The notes under the pieces were generated by a model. That model did not search any database. It saw only the letters and a list, made by a program, of their open reading frames with translations, and was not told the origin of the DNA. This document shows, piece after piece, positions 12,231 through 25,740 of a stretch of 64,000 nucleotides of DNA (the first letter of the stretch is position 1; each line of letters opens with the position of its first letter). The DNA is taken from the NCBI GenBank assembly GCA_900491605.1, contig UESW01004076.1:251231-315230 (forward strand), written 5' to 3'. Made by a program: the position numbers and the translations under genes. Source of the DNA: Calamus simplicifolius. Its lineage: Eukaryota > Streptophyta > Magnoliopsida > Arecales > Arecaceae.

Positions 12231-13831
12231 GTGGCGTCTTTACCCTCTCCGGCAGAAGTCGAGGCTCTGGAACGGAGGTTTCCGGAGGTGATCCAGGTCC
12301 CGGCCCAGATTTTGGGGGATGAATCTTCGGAGTGGAGATTGAAGGCGGTGATTGCGCGGAGTCTCTCGCGCTGGATCCCATCGGAGGCCATTCTGAGGGA
12401 GTTCCGGCGAGCTGGGATTTCTGGCAATGTGGAAGTTGTCAGCTTGGCCCACCGCCATTACCTCTTCGATTCGCTGATTCTTCAGCTAAGGAGACTGCTC
12501 TTGCTAGACCTTGGATGGCCAACGGTTAGTTGCTTGCAATGGAGGAATGGCGTCCTCAATTTGTGCCGTCGGAAGGTGCTTTGGCCTCTGCTTTGTTGTG
12601 GATACGGCTGCCTTCCCTTCCGATAGAGTACTGGTCAGAGGAGATTATCAGCTCAATCATCTCGGTTGCAGGCGTCTTCCAATACATAGACGATGCTACC
12701 AGGGAAAGAAAGAGAGGGGGGTTTGCTCGCGCCTGTGTTCGGGTGGACCTGAGCAAACCCCTCAGGCCGGGAGCAAGGATTCGTGGCTCTGCGTTGCCGT
12801 TCTGGCAACAGTTCGTCTACGAGCATTTGGAGGGTATATGCGCCTCCTGTGGATAGGTGCACACGGCGGGCCAATGCTCTTCTTCTCCGTCTGATGCTTC
12901 TTCCTTCGACTGTCTGCAATTCGGGCCTTGGATGGCGGCCCTCGGCGGCGGCGTTCCTCTCCGGCTACAGTCGCTGGTCCTGCTTCAAAGGTTCAGCAAG
13001 CGGGGCGGGAGGCTGGTTATTCGGACGCTTGGCAAACTCCGAAGAAGTTTGCTCGGAGACCTCGTAGGGCTTTGGTGCCTGAGGACGAGGGCCTCTGCTC
13101 TGGTGCGCAGAATGGTACTGGAGGCAGGAAGGTTAATTCAGGGGAGTCCCATGGTTTGGGTGTTGATGGGCAAAATGCCTCAGGGGGGGGGGGTTCCAAA
13201 GCTGTGCCGGTCTCCCTGTTACCTGTGTCATCTGAGAGGGGCATGCCGTGCCGGTTTCCACTGAAGCCTCAGCTGGGATTCATACTTCTCTGAAACAGTC
13301 ATCAGTGATATCAATCAACCCCTTTGCTTTGCTGGGCTCCGACAAATCGACTGGTAGGCCGAAGAGCCGCAAAGAAGCCAATCCGGGCCCACTCAAGCGG
13401 GCTCGACCTATTGAACCTGTTGAATCTTGGCCCCACGGGTTGTTCCCATTATTCGGAAAGGAAAAGGGAAACTTCCGGGGAAAAGAACAGTGCAATCCTC
13501 CCTCACTTTATCGGTGCCCATGGCTGAGGTTAATGGACCTGAGACCTTTCGGGGTTTTGGGTCTATGACTAATCAAACTACGGAGGCTCGGGGCTTAGAT
13601 GAACACTCGGACGCCCCCCAGATGATGCAGGAGGAGGGTCTGTCCCATGATACTGTAGTTTCTCTACTTAAACAAGCCATTCAACCGAAAGTCACAGCAG
13701 ATGTTATGGATACTCCGGATCAGTGTCCCTTGGAAGCAGTGATCCCTACAACCTGCTCATTTGCTACTGAGTTGTTAGGGGATGTGGTGGGCCCCCACCT
13801 TCTGAATGAAGATCCTCATATGGAATGTTAG
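12231..13831 (+). pseudogene. LINE ORF1 (DUF4283 nucleic-acid-binding protein with CCHC knuckle), broken
   Basis: ORF1 proteins of plant L1 elements bind the element RNA. Here the opening region (from about 12231, with motifs such as ALERRFPEVIQVPAQ) and the next part (12530-12855, with IRLPSLPIEYWSEE) match the DUF4283 pattern but lie in different frames. The zinc knuckle that should follow (ICASCG...H...C) is split by a TAG at about 12853. The rest to about 13830 is a low-complexity, Pro/Gly/Arg-rich tail with more shifts, including a run of nine or more G at about 13182-13192. It overlaps the ORF2 start by about 26 bp, as is common in plant L1s. Confidence 0.8.
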
Positions 13832-16800
13832 AGGAGCCCTGAAACCTTCATTTCGCTCCTCTTTTGGGAGACTGATGCAGCTTCATACTTGTGATATCTG
13901 CGTCTTGCTGGAGACTCGGTTGTCTGGTGATAGTCTGGCTTCTGTTAGAAGACAGATATCTAGATCCTGGTCTTCTTATGCTATTGAGTCCGACGGACTA
14001 TCTGGCGGCATTTTGGTGTTGTGGAGGTCTGCTGATATCAGAGTTGATGCTTTTCATATCTGCGGCCAGCAGGTGGCTCTTGTTATTTCCGAGGGATCGC
14101 TGCCCCCGTGGCTTCTGTCTGGGGTTTATGCCAGCACTGACTTCCGGACCCGCCGGGTTCTCTGGGACGAGCTCCTCTCTCTGCTTTCTCAAGGCATTCC
14201 TGCCCTGTGTGCTGGAGACTTTAATTGTATTACGGAGGCTAATGAGAAGAGAGGGGGAAGGCAGTTCGGGAAACTGCTGCTATCTTGGAGTTTCGAACTT
14301 TCATAGCCTCTGCTAATCTGCTGATTTGGGTTCCAGGGTGCCCATTTTACCTGGTGCAATAATCATCATGGAGCTGCTAGAGTGTCAGAGCGGTTAGACA
14401 GGGTCTTGGCCACGGCCAATTGGATTCGGTCCTTTCCTTCTACCACTGTCACTCATCTTTCTCGGATTGCCTCTGATCATTGTCCTATCCTAATTTCTAC
14501 TGATGCTGTTGTTCAGAGCAGAGGCCAGTTTAAATTTGAGAAATTTTGGACCTCTTATTCTGCAACCCGCTCCCTAATTTCTTAGGTCTGGCATACCCCA
14601 GTTAGAGGGAATGCTACTTACAGACTTTCTCGGCATCTTGAATTGGCCAGGCGCCGATTGTCCAGGTGGCATAGAGAGGAGGTTGGTGACATTGTTAGGC
14701 AGATTGAGCAGTTAGAGAACACTATTGCGTCTCTACAGGACAAGGAAGATCGGATTTGCGGCTTCTAGACTCTGACCTTACTACTCTCCGGTCCAGCCTT
14801 GCTCTCCACCACTCCCTCCTCCGCCAGCAGGAGATTTATTGGAGGCAAAGGTCCCGTGTTCAGTGGATCAAGGAAGGCGATCAGAACACTAGATTCTTCC
14901 ATCAGGTCACCTTAAAGCGCCGAGTAGCGAATCGGATTCGACTTGTAGATGAGGAGGGTAATGTCCAGGACAACTTTGAGGCTATTGGGGACCAGCTTAT
15001 TTAGTTCTTTCATCTCGGTGGTCTGAGACCTCGGGGGTCGGGTTCCCTGTGTGTCCTGTGCCCAACCCCTTCAAGGTCACTACAGAGGAGAACGACTATC
15101 TCACTAGGCCAGTTTCTTCTGAGGAGATTCGGGAGGCTTTATGGAACCTGGGTCCTGATAAGGCTCCGGGGCCTGATGGTTCCCCCCTTTCTTCTTTCGT
15201 CATTATTGGACCATCGTGAGACAAGATGTTCTGCAGGCTATCCAGCTTGTCTTTCAGGCCAATTCTCTTCCCTCTGATTGGAATCGACTCATATCGTCCT
15301 AGTGCCGAAGCGGCCTAATGCCTCCAAGCCTCAGCATTTCCGTCCTTTCAGTCTGTGCACCACCCTTTATAAGATTTGTGCTCGGCTCCTGGTCTCTCGC
15401 CTGAGAGTGGTCATCCCTCGCATCATCTCTCCTAGCAGGGGCTTTTCTCAAAGGACGTTGCATTTCTGATAATGTCCTCTTAGCTCAAGAGGTTATGCAT
15501 GATCTCCACAGAGCTCCTACTCATCACTGCTTGATGGCAATCAAGATGGATATGGAAAGAGCCTATGATAGAGTAAGCTGGGACTTCCTATACAGATCTC
15601 TTCAGGAGTTTGGGATTGCTGAGCCTTTTATTCCTGGATTAGAGCCTGTATTCAGAGGCCGTCCTTCTCTATCATTGTTAATGGCGGACTGATAGACTAC
15701 TTCCATTCTGCCATTGGTCTTAGGCAGGGCTGCCCCCTGTCACCTTTCCTGTTCATTCTTTCAGCGGATGCTCTTTCCAGGGCTTTACATCAGGCTCAAC
15801 AGGACTCAGCTATTGTTCCCTATAGTGGGGTCCCCAAGGGCCCTCGCTTTCTCACTTGCTCTTTGCTGATGACTGTATCTTGGTGGGGAGAGCCACTTTA
15901 AGTAATGCTACGGTGTTTGCTTCAGTGATTCAGTCTTACTGCAGGGCTTCTGGGCAGAAAGTTAATCTTGATAAATCTATGATTTGCTTCAGCCCGAAGA
16001 CTAGTCCTCCCTTGAGACAGGTCATTAAGCGGAGGTTGGGAATCTCTGTTCAGGCGGATCGATTTCCTATCTGGGTATTCCTATTACGGGGAGACGGCCG
16101 GTTGTTCTGACTTCCTTGACCTTGAACGCCGGGTCCATGCTCGGATGGATGGGTGGCAGGTCACAGGGTTATCTATGATGGCCAGACTTACCCTTATTCG
16201 TTCTGTGCTCACTTCTCTTCCCCTCTACATTCTATCTAACGCAGCCATTCCGGTGACCTGCTTGAGGCGGATGGAGAGATGGTTTAGAGACTTCCTCTGG
16301 GGTTCGATGCAGGATGGTCATGGGATCCACCTGGTGGCTTGGGATGTTGTCTATATGTAGATTTCAGAGGGAGGGCTTGAGATTCAGTCCCTCATTGTGA
16401 GGAGGGAGGCGCTGGCTGCCAGGCACGCGACGAGATTTTTGCTTGAACCTGACTGTTTGTGGAGCTCGTTTATGCGTGCGAAGTATGGTGATTGGACCAC
16501 TTATACACTTCCCCAGCCTACTCTTGCCTGCTCTTTCTTCTGGAAAGAGGTGTGTCATCATGCTCAGGACATTCTACCCCATGTCTTGTGGATGATAGGG
16601 GATGGTACTTCTGTTGATGTGATTAGGGATACATGGGTGACTGATCTTCCTTTGTCCCGATGGCCTACCTTTGTGAGCACTGACATTGTAGTGGTATGAG
16701 AGTCAGTGACCTAATTGCTCAGGATCGCACTGTCTGGCATGCCTCCCGGGTTGCCACTTTATTTGGGGCAGAGCTATCCCGATGTATTCTTTCCATCCCC

Positions 16801-17931
16801 CTTATACCGACGGTGCCTCGGATATCAGACTCTGGAGGAGATCCTATACGACTCGTGCTCCGATTCGAGATCTTATCCAGGAGTATAGGCCACAGGCTAT
16901 GCATATGCTGGATGTCCTGTGGATCTGAAGCTTCCTATTCACCATAGAGTGCGACTGTTCATTTGGAAGCTGGCTTGGGACTGTCTTCCGACTTGCTCTT
17001 TGCTTTCATCCAGGGGTATTATGATCCAGCCTATTTGCCCCTTATGCGGATTGGCGGAGGAGACTGCTGACCATGCTATTTTTATGTGCGACAGTGTCAG
17101 ATTGATCTGGCAGGTAGCAGGATTTCAGTGCTGGAGTGATAGTAGTGGCTCTTGTCGTTCTGTTTTTCTGAAGATGATTCGACAGGACGCTCAGGGGGCA
17201 TGCGGCGATTAAGCTCTTCGGCCGCTTATATTGCTTACCAGGTTTGGCTGTCTCGGAACAAGAAAATTTTTTCGATGACAGTACCCCTTCCCACATGACG
17301 CTCCGGTCAGCCCTGTCCCTCTCTCTGAGTATATGCTCCATCAGTCTGCCTTGATGCTGATAGACCTAGTACCTGGGATTCCCCTACTGCTGCGGAAGCA
17401 CACCGGCGCACGGTCTTCGTTTCTTGGGAACCCCCCCCACTAGGATCTGTCAAGATCAACTTTGATGGCAGTGTTCAAAGTCGGTTGGCTGGATCGGCTT
17501 TCATGATCCGTGACCCGGATGGATTGATGATTGCGGCTGGTGGTTTTGGCTCTCTTGACCTGTCAGTACCACTAGCTGAGTTATATGCAGCGTGGGCTGG
17601 CATATCTTATGCTATCCGCAATCTGGGCAGCCGCCATCTTATTATTGAAGGGGACTCCTTCACTGTGGTGCGTTGGCTACGGCAGGACATCGGCGACCCT
17701 GAGCCTGCTAACCCGGTGTTATGTGACATCAGATCTTCGCTCCATCAGGCTACTAGAGTCCAGGTGCAACATATCTACCGGAAAGCTAACTCAGCGGCTG
17801 ATTGGGTAGCTGCCCGGGTTGCCCATCATTCTGGTTTCTGGTCCTGGAGATTGGGTGATGTTTGTCCTTTGGTTTTATCTCAAATTTTGTACTCTGATAT
17901 GTCGGGCTTGACTCACGCTAGACTGGTATGA
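13806..17931 (+). pseudogene. LINE ORF2: endonuclease, reverse transcriptase, zf-RVT, RNase H; broken
   Basis: The ATG at 13806 opens an endonuclease domain (ILIWNVRGA at its start, AGDFNCI near 14215, SDHCPIL near 14475). Reverse transcriptase follows: a VLVPKRP...RPFSLC block near 15290, KMDMERAYDRVSWDFL near 15545, GLRQGCPLSPFLF near 15720 and the catalytic FADD near 15860. A zf-RVT module with CPLCG...H...C lies near 17035-17090. The last domain (17455-17900) is an RNase H with FDGS, an acidic AELYA and EGDS motifs. At least eight stops or shifts interrupt it (for example near 14583, 15002, 15467, 15690 and 16110). Established knowledge: some plant L1 lineages have gained an extra RNase H of this kind. 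Confidence 0.88.
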
Positions 17932-17958
17932 TCGCTCGTTTGTAACAAAAAAAAAAAA

Positions 17959-20068
17959 GATTCTAATTTCATTTAAACAAATAGTTAGAATTAGAATTAA
18001 AATTAATGATTCTGATTTTTATTTCTGGGTCTCATATTTGTGAATCAAATGAACCCATTATTATTTGGGAGAACTAACTGTAAAGGCAACAATATTACTT
18101 TCACAGGAAAATTCAAAAAAAAAAAAAAAAGAGGGGAAAAAAGCACTGGTTTCAACACAATGCGACATTAGACTGCCCAGCATCCTCATTCAGCACGCTC
18201 AAACATAAAATTGCTAGCATGCAGATCTCCATTGCTAACTCTATTGGAAATTAATGATATCCATGCCAGGTTTAATTTGAAATATCAGCATAACAATGGT
18301 ACATAAAGCATATAAACATGATTAAACGAACAAAACGATGACAGGTGCCATTGCTACAAAACTTTGGCTTATAGCGACGTCGTTTCGCAGCTTTCATTTG
18401 CTCATCTTCATAAATGAGAAATTATGGCCTTCATAAAAACCAATTCAAGAACCAGCAATCAGGGGGTCTCAAAAGTTCAGGAGCTTCCACAATGGAAGAT
18501 GGAAAAGGATAGTTCCTGCTCCAAAGAACTAAATCTATACTCATCAATAAAATTATTGTTCGGCGTAACATAATGCATGGAACAAGCAACTCAAGGAATC
18601 AAATTTAAAAATCCAAGGAACTATGGCTTGACTCTTCCAAAGGGATATAACTACTAAGCATAAAATCAGCCAATAAGATGCATGAACAAGACAATGAATG
18701 AACCGTGACATCAAATTGATCAGGTGACATTGGCAGAGGAAAGAACAACACTTGCAAAAAATAAATAAAATAAAAAAAGTTACAGTTTGTAGTAATTTTT
18801 GACAAGATAAATATTATCACATATACTCACGATGAATGAAACAATTAAGTCATCATTTAGCCACCATTTGTTCATGAATATATCAAGATTAGTACAAAAA
18901 AGAACTAATGTCCTGTGTATGTTACTTTACAATTAGATATATGGCATTATTAATCATTCATATGAGGTTAAAAGAAGGAGAAGAAGATATGGTCTCATCC
19001 CTGGCATTTAACCATCCTAAGAAATTGGACCACACACTTCTGTGCTACATGCAAAAGAAACTTTAGCACCATGCTTTGCAACCATTGCAAGTTTTAAACA
19101 AAAAAAAAAAAAAAACATATGCAACTTTGACATGTTAGGTCAATTTCCAGACATGAAGGACTAAAAGATGGCAAATTCATCCTTTATCTAACGAAGCTAA
19201 TCATCAAGGGCTTAAGTAGCGGTCCATAAAATTTTATGGCATATAATAAATACATATTGCTCCACTAGGTTATTGACACAATACATAGGAGGAATGCTGT
19301 ACACCATTCCACATGTCCTGTAGCATAATCCATTGGCTTGTCTCATATGTTGCACATCACAATGACATTTTAATGAATGGGCCAAAAATCATTGGCAGAG
19401 GTCTGAGACTGTATACGGGTAGCCAAAAGCTAACCCACCCTCATGTATTTGAGCAGGAGGGTACATGTCTCATTCTATGTTCCTATACTTTGCAAGTGCA
19501 TTTTCAGCCTATTCAGAATTTAGATCTACCAGTGGGCAGAAAGGTCAAATCAATAAAGAATTGATCAATAATTCATACAGGACTGAGCAATTGGGTTGTC
19601 TGTTATCACCCATGTGAATATCTTGAAGTATTCCTATTTTGCATGAAATTGCTGAGTTATCTCAAACAAAGGTAAAGGCACAAACACGTGATCCTATGAT
19701 CAAACAATGCAAGATACTCTTGGGAAAGATGGACAATCCCCCATATCCTCCCATCAAAATTCTACAATATTGATAGAATTTACTGAGCATTCCAAAAGCA
19801 TTGAAAAGCACTCTTTATCTTTTAAAAAGCACTTTTGGGCCATTCAAAGCTTTATCAAACTAGACTTTATTATTTGCAAATAGCATACACACAGGAATAT
19901 TGATCTGAATACGTTTGGTACTGCCCATTATTTGTTCAATAAAGTGCCTTATACGATGCATCTCATAATTTAGTTCTCATCCTTAGTGACCAGAAGCGAG
20001 TAGCCATACATGCATGGGAAAAGGGTCTCTTAAAAAACTAAATTAAGAAAACACGTAAGAAGCAGGTG
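17959..20068. other. Non-coding intergenic DNA
   Basis: No gene or recognisable element seen. Short A runs occur near 18115-18133 and 19098-19115. Confidence 0.55.
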
Positions 20069-20073
20069 CGGGG

Positions 20074-20368
20074 TGTTGGAAACTAAACTTGATTGTTGGA
20101 AATTGCTGCATAGGAAGTTGTTGTTATTTAATTACTGCATAGGAAGTTGATATTATTTAATTACTGCATAGGAAGTTGCTGTTATTTAATTGCTGCATAG
20201 GAAGTTGCTGTTATTGCATAGGAAGTTGCTATTCTGATTAAGTATTGTGGAAGACCAAGAGTCATTTTGTAATTATAAAAGGTCATGTATCCTTTCACGT
20301 TTAGCATGAAAAAAATAGAAGGAATCCAGAAATTTGCACAAAAGAAAATATCTTCTCCTCTTCCAACA
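20074..20368 (+). mobile_element. Small solo LTR (Copia-like or TRIM-like)
   Basis: The 295-bp segment has perfect 8-bp inverted ends, TGTTGGAA (20074-20081) and TTCCAACA (20361-20368), and an exact 5-bp target duplication CGGGG (20069-20073 and 20369-20373). A TATA box (TATAAAA, about 20274) sits in the middle, as in an LTR promoter. No partner LTR or internal region adjoins it. Confidence 0.88.
20086..20236. repeat. ~29-bp tandem repeat within the solo LTR
   Basis: About five copies of TTGCTGCATAGGAAGTTG followed by a TTATTTAAT spacer, the last copy shortened. They lie upstream of the TATA box, in the U3 part of the LTR, where repeated motifs often act as promoter elements. Confidence 0.8.
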
Positions 20369-20373
20369 CGGGG

Positions 20374-23300
20374 ATGAGTTTCGGATTTCGGAAGAGATTC
20401 TACTGTGGGCACACCACTGGAAGTAGAATATTGCTGCTATTACGGCTTTCAACACAAAAATAAAACAATTGCTCTTCAGTCTAGCTGTTAAAGAATTATT
20501 TAGAACCAGTTAGAGTGGAACAGTTGGGAACTTACAGTTATAGTGGAACAGTTAGGAACTTTACATGCTTAATTGTAGCCCATGGTGATTGTTAGTAATT
20601 TATTCTGTTCAACTAAATTCCAATTGAATGACTGCTTGAACATCTTTGAGGTCCTGAACACAGGAGTTGCTTTCTTTATTTTTCATGTATAAGAGAGAGG
20701 GAGAGAGAGACTTATTATTGCAAGAAGGAATGGGCTGTAACTTAATTGTTGGTACTACTCGCTTGGCTCTGCGAAATTCACTACAGGAAAAGCAAAAGCT
20801 CGGAATTGACTGCTTGGAACGTTTTGCCATATCTTTTTTTGTTTGATCCAATCTACATTTGGCTTTGTAAGGCATTTGACGTAGGGAAAACAACACTCAG
20901 TCATCTTCTGCAGTTGTTATAAATGTATATTTGATGGCACGTTATTTGAGATTACCAAATTACTGGAATCCAAAATGTATACCAGTTAGTAGTAGCTGTA
21001 TTTCATTTGTTAGCTTGTTTTGTGCCGTAACTTGTTTTTGAAAAAAATCAATATAATTATAATTATGAAATATATATAGACTGAGTTTACATTTGGCAAC
21101 CGTTGATATTTCGTGCGTTCATGCTGAGGGTAATCAGTCTGTTACATTGTAAACCAAATTGTAGTTGGTTAAAAACTTTCAAGAATAGCCAGGCTTGGCG
21201 AGAATTGTATTCCGAAACCGTTGCATCGCTATTTTGATATTAGCCTAACACCTTATACATGCCTGACATTTCAACCATTCAAGCACCCATGAACTTACCA
21301 GAGATATTAGGCATCCAAACATTGTGGGAAACTTGTAAACAATGCTAAAAGTCTGTTAGGAAAATTATCGTACCATAAAAATTTTATCTCCAGCAAAATC
21401 AACCTTGAATCTGTAAAGGAGAAGAATGATAATGCCCCTAGAATGGACCTAACCTCATGCAAGAGACTCTGAATGCTAAAACACCACTTACACGTTACAA
21501 AGAATACTAGAATTTGTAACATGCCAAAAGGGCATGTCCTCGTTGCATTTGTACACTAGGCTTTCCTAATTTCGGATTTTCCTTTTCAAATGAAATGCTT
21601 TAGGTGCTGATCACGATCATAAAAAAAAATATAATTTGGGCTCGCTAAAACTGGGTTGGAAACTCAAAAGTCAAAGTTAACAACCCTCATGATTCGCACT
21701 AATTCCATGACACCAACCAACATTTCCCCTTCCATTTGATGTGAAATAAGAAATGAGATTTGTCAAATTGAAGTCCATCTTTCCTATCTCAATGAAAAAC
21801 AGCGAGGGATAAGAACATCTTGCCAATCTTTAAAGGTCTATGCAAGCAATAATTCAACAAGAGGTGCTTGGAAAAATAGATGTCTGAAATGACATGGCCT
21901 ACGTTAGTTTTGCACCAGCATTTGATGTACATAGGGTTCTAGGTGTTCTTCTATAAATTCATGATTAAAGAAAATATAATTAAGGTTGCTTACTAGCTAT
22001 TTATTGATAAAACATTTGATTGGATGTTTACGCAACTTGTAGTGATCTATGCCAAATTATTCCTAACGTGATGAATAATAACCAGGGCTAATTAAGCTTT
22101 GTATTGATCAAGGATCATGCTGTGACTGATATATTTTTGTATCATATTTAGTTTGAATCAGTTATTTCTATGTTTAAATGGATGAGCAAATATTCTAGAG
22201 AGAATATCCATGCAATCGGGCCGAGCACTCCAAAGTACTATGACTACAAAAATTTTGTAACATCCTTTTTATATTATCTAAGCATTTAAATTTTGCTTGA
22301 ATAGTGCCCTTCAGCAGTTTGGCTTCGTATGCATTTTAGGTAGCAGATTTTTCTTCTCTCAGAAACAAAAGATAAATGAAAGAAAGGGACAACATGCATG
22401 TGTGCTTGTTTGTGTATACATGTAATTATGTGTCAAAACAGCTTTGTTCACCACATTTAATTACAAGCATATATGTCTGTAGATAAATTGTCAGACTCCA
22501 CCTTATTATTTGGTAAAAACCCCTTCTAAAATGAGGAGAGATATAATTTGTCATTTTCATCAGAATGAAGGAGCTTTCATCAATAATATTTCTCTAGGCT
22601 TGGGGTATAATTTCATAACAACTCTTCATTATAAATGGGTCGTGATTATAAGTGGGCTTTTGGCATAATTTCCAAACGAGGATTCCCCTTCTCATTGTGA
22701 GGACTTTGCTGAGTATTGCGAGAGTCAGACTCTGCATCCTTGTTGGACTCGTATCCTTAGCTGGCTTGATCGAGCCAATGTAAAAATACTTTAATTAGAT
22801 TAAGATAACTTACACCTTCAAATAAAATTGCTAATACTCACAGACACCTGATAAAGCTTTTAATTTTGATGGTTAAGTGCTCCATCAACTTTCATCCTTC
22901 AACCTTCATTATTTAGATTATTAATTTAGTACCCAAAAATCTCAATTAGACCCTATTTATAGAGGTATATTTTAAAGTCAATAGGTTTTCTACTTTATGT
23001 AAGATATTAATTTTCTAAAGTTTATAGATTTTTTACTTCCATTTGAAAACCAATTTTCTAAAGAGAACAAAGCTAATTAATATTAAATATTTACATAAAA
23101 TAGATTGCAAATAAACTTCTAAGTATTTTAATATTTTTTACAAAAAAGAATTATATAAATTCAAATAAAACATTAAAAAAATTGTCCTTAAATTAAGCTG
23201 TGGAATAGCATTTTCATAATTTTTAAAAATTTGTTGATGGATATTTATTTACTTGCTCATAACTTCATCATAAGATTTTTATTTTAGGTCATTCAAGATG

Positions 23301-23589
23301 CATTAAAAGTTAACACCGGATGATAATATGGTGGACTTGCTTATAATTTTACATCAACTGCTAAGGATTTTGGATGTGTGATTGGAGAGTAGTGGGCTTA
23401 ATTGATTCAGTTGATTGGAGGACTCCATTTTTAAGTCCTTAGTTGATTCAGTTGAGCCGACTTGGTGAGTTCAACTTTGCATCAACTTTGAGTCAATTCG
23501 GGCTGAACTATTTTATTTTTTAAGAAAAAATATGGCAAAGAAGATGAACCAAGCTTTGTTTCATTAGATCGGCTTCATAAGTCAAGCCT
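20374..23589. other. Non-coding intergenic DNA
   Basis: No gene seen on either strand. Composition is AT-rich and open frames are short with no recognisable content. Confidence 0.55.
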
Positions 23590-23827
23590 CCCATTGTAGA
23601 AAAGCTAATGACTAATTGCTTTAGAAAGGATCACCGCTAATTGCGTGACTTGAGAATAAAGTATTGTTTACGTTACTAGTAATGAATGACTATTGACTCG
23701 AGAATCAACTACCATTTACTTGGGAATGGATAGCTAATGACTTGAGAACCGACCCCTATTTACTTGGGAAGGGATAACTATAGACTTGAGAATTGACCTC
23801 CCAACTATCGCAGAAAAGCTAATGACT

Positions 23828-25429
23828 CAACTCAACTCAACTCAACTCATCTAAGCCTTTTCCCAATTACATGGAGTCGGCTACATGAATTGCTTCCTCC
23901 GCTCCGCTCTATTCAGGACCAAGTTAGCACTCAAATTACAAATAGTTATATCTTTTTAATTATTTTTATTCATGTATTAATTAGTTTAGGTCTACCTCTA
24001 CCTTTATCATTATCATGGATTATTAAAATATCACTCTTTCTAATTGAAGCATCTAAAGGTCTACGTTGTATATGTCCAAACAACGATAATCGATTTTCTC
24101 TCATTTTATCTTTAATTAGGGCTACTCCTATCATTTCTCTTATATATTTATTTCTAATTCTATCGTTTAAAGTTTTACCACATATCCATCTTAACATATG
24201 CATTTATGTTACACTTAATTTATTCACATATTATTTTAATATTATCCAACACTCTGTTCCATATAGCATAGCTGGCCTAATATTGATTTTATAGATTTTT
24301 TTTAATTTTAATGGGATGCGTCAATCATATAATACTCCCGAAGCACTCTTTCACTTAATCCATCCTATTTTAACTCTATGATTCATATCTTTACCTATTT
24401 CACCTTCTTGCTAGATAATTGATCCTAAATACCTAAATTGTTTACTTCTTGATATCTCTTGGCTTGCAATCTCCAATTTTCTTCATTTGTATTTATATTT
24501 TTACTAAAATTATATTTTATATATTCAGTTTTAGTTCTACTAATCTTAAAACCTTTATTTCTAAAGCCTCTCTCTAAATCTCTAGCTTAGCATTTACTTC
24601 AGATTTAGTTTTATCAATCAACACTATATCATCTGCAAATAACATACACCATAGGATATCATTTTGAATATATTTGGTTAATTCATTCATAACTAATATA
24701 AAAAGATACGAACTTAAGATAAATCCTTGATGTAAACCTACAGTAATTAAAAACTCACTAGTTTCTTCTATTATTATTTTAACAATAGTTATTGCTCTAT
24801 CATATATATCTTTTATCAATTCTATGTACCTTTTGGTAACTCTTTTTTTCTTTAAAACCCATCATATTATTTCTCTAGGTACTCTATCATATGCTTTTTA
24901 TAAATCAATAATGACCATATGAAGGTTTTTTTTATATCTTTTCATCAATCTTCTTAATAAATAAATAGCTTTCATGGTCCATCTTTCAAGCATAAATTCA
25001 AATTGATTATTTAACACCAAAGTTTCAGCTCTTATTCGATTTTCTATTACCCTCTCATAATTTTATTATATGATTCATTAGCTTAATCCCTCTATAATTT
25101 GTACATTTTGAATATCTCATTTATTTTTATATATGGGTATTAATATACTTTTTTTAATCATTCGGCATTCTTTTAGTTGCTACAATCCTGCTAAATAAAT
25201 TGGTTAACCACATTACTCCAATTTTTTCTAATCCTTTTCAAACCTCAATAGGGATCGCATTTGGTCCTAATGCCTTTGCATTTTTCATTTTACACAAAGC
25301 CTTTTTAACCTCAAGCATGCTAAATCTACAAAAAAAAATTATATTCATTTGTTACTCATAGGTTATCACATCCTTCTATGCTTAAATTTATTAAATTATT
25401 TTTATTTAATAATTTATAATTAGTCATTA
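23828..25429 (-). mobile_element. RTE-clade LINE fragment, copy 1
   Basis: On the minus strand the sequence encodes reverse-transcriptase pieces with GLHQG and the catalytic FADDIVL motif (near 24600-24760) and, further on, C-terminal RTE residues (near 23970-24200). The 3' end reads ATTCATGTAGCCGACTCCATG and ends in TGAGTTGAGTTGAG at 23828-23842, the short-repeat tail of plant RTEs. It is flanked by an 18-bp direct repeat (GCAGAAAAGCTAATGACT at 23810-23827 and 25430-25447), its target duplication in the satellite. It is 5'-truncated and frame-broken. Confidence 0.85.
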
Positions 25430-25740
25430 GCAGAAAAGCTAATGACTAATTGATTTAAAAAGGATCATTGCTTACGTGACTTGAGAATAGAGTATTGTTT
25501 ACTTTACTGGGAATGGATGGCTATTGACTCGAGAATCAACCACTTTACTTGGGAATGGACAGCTAGTCACTTGAGAACCGACCCTTGTTTACTTGAGAAT
25601 GGACATTTATAGACTTTAGAATCGACCTTCTAGCTTTCATAGAAAAGCTAATGACTTGAGAACCGACCCCTATTTACTTGAGAATGGATAACTATAGACT
25701 TAAGAATTGACCTCCCAACTACGCAAAAAAGCTAATGACT

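Larger units (their letters stand above)
12000..17958 (+). mobile_element. L1-clade LINE with terminal RNase H, full-length but frame-broken
   Basis: This GC-richer block carries the standard plant L1 order: ORF1 with an RRM-like DUF4283 region and a CCHC knuckle, then ORF2 with apurinic-type endonuclease, reverse transcriptase, a Cys/His zf-RVT module and an RNase H. It ends in an A-rich tail at 17947-17958. The 5' edge is set where composition changes near 12000. I could not find a convincing target duplication. The many stops and shifts mean it cannot move by itself. Confidence 0.9.

Noticed and set aside
11980..17980. Search for a LINE target duplication
   Set aside because: The sequence after the A tail (ATTCTAATTTCATTT) has only weak resemblance to sequence upstream of 12000; not convincing.
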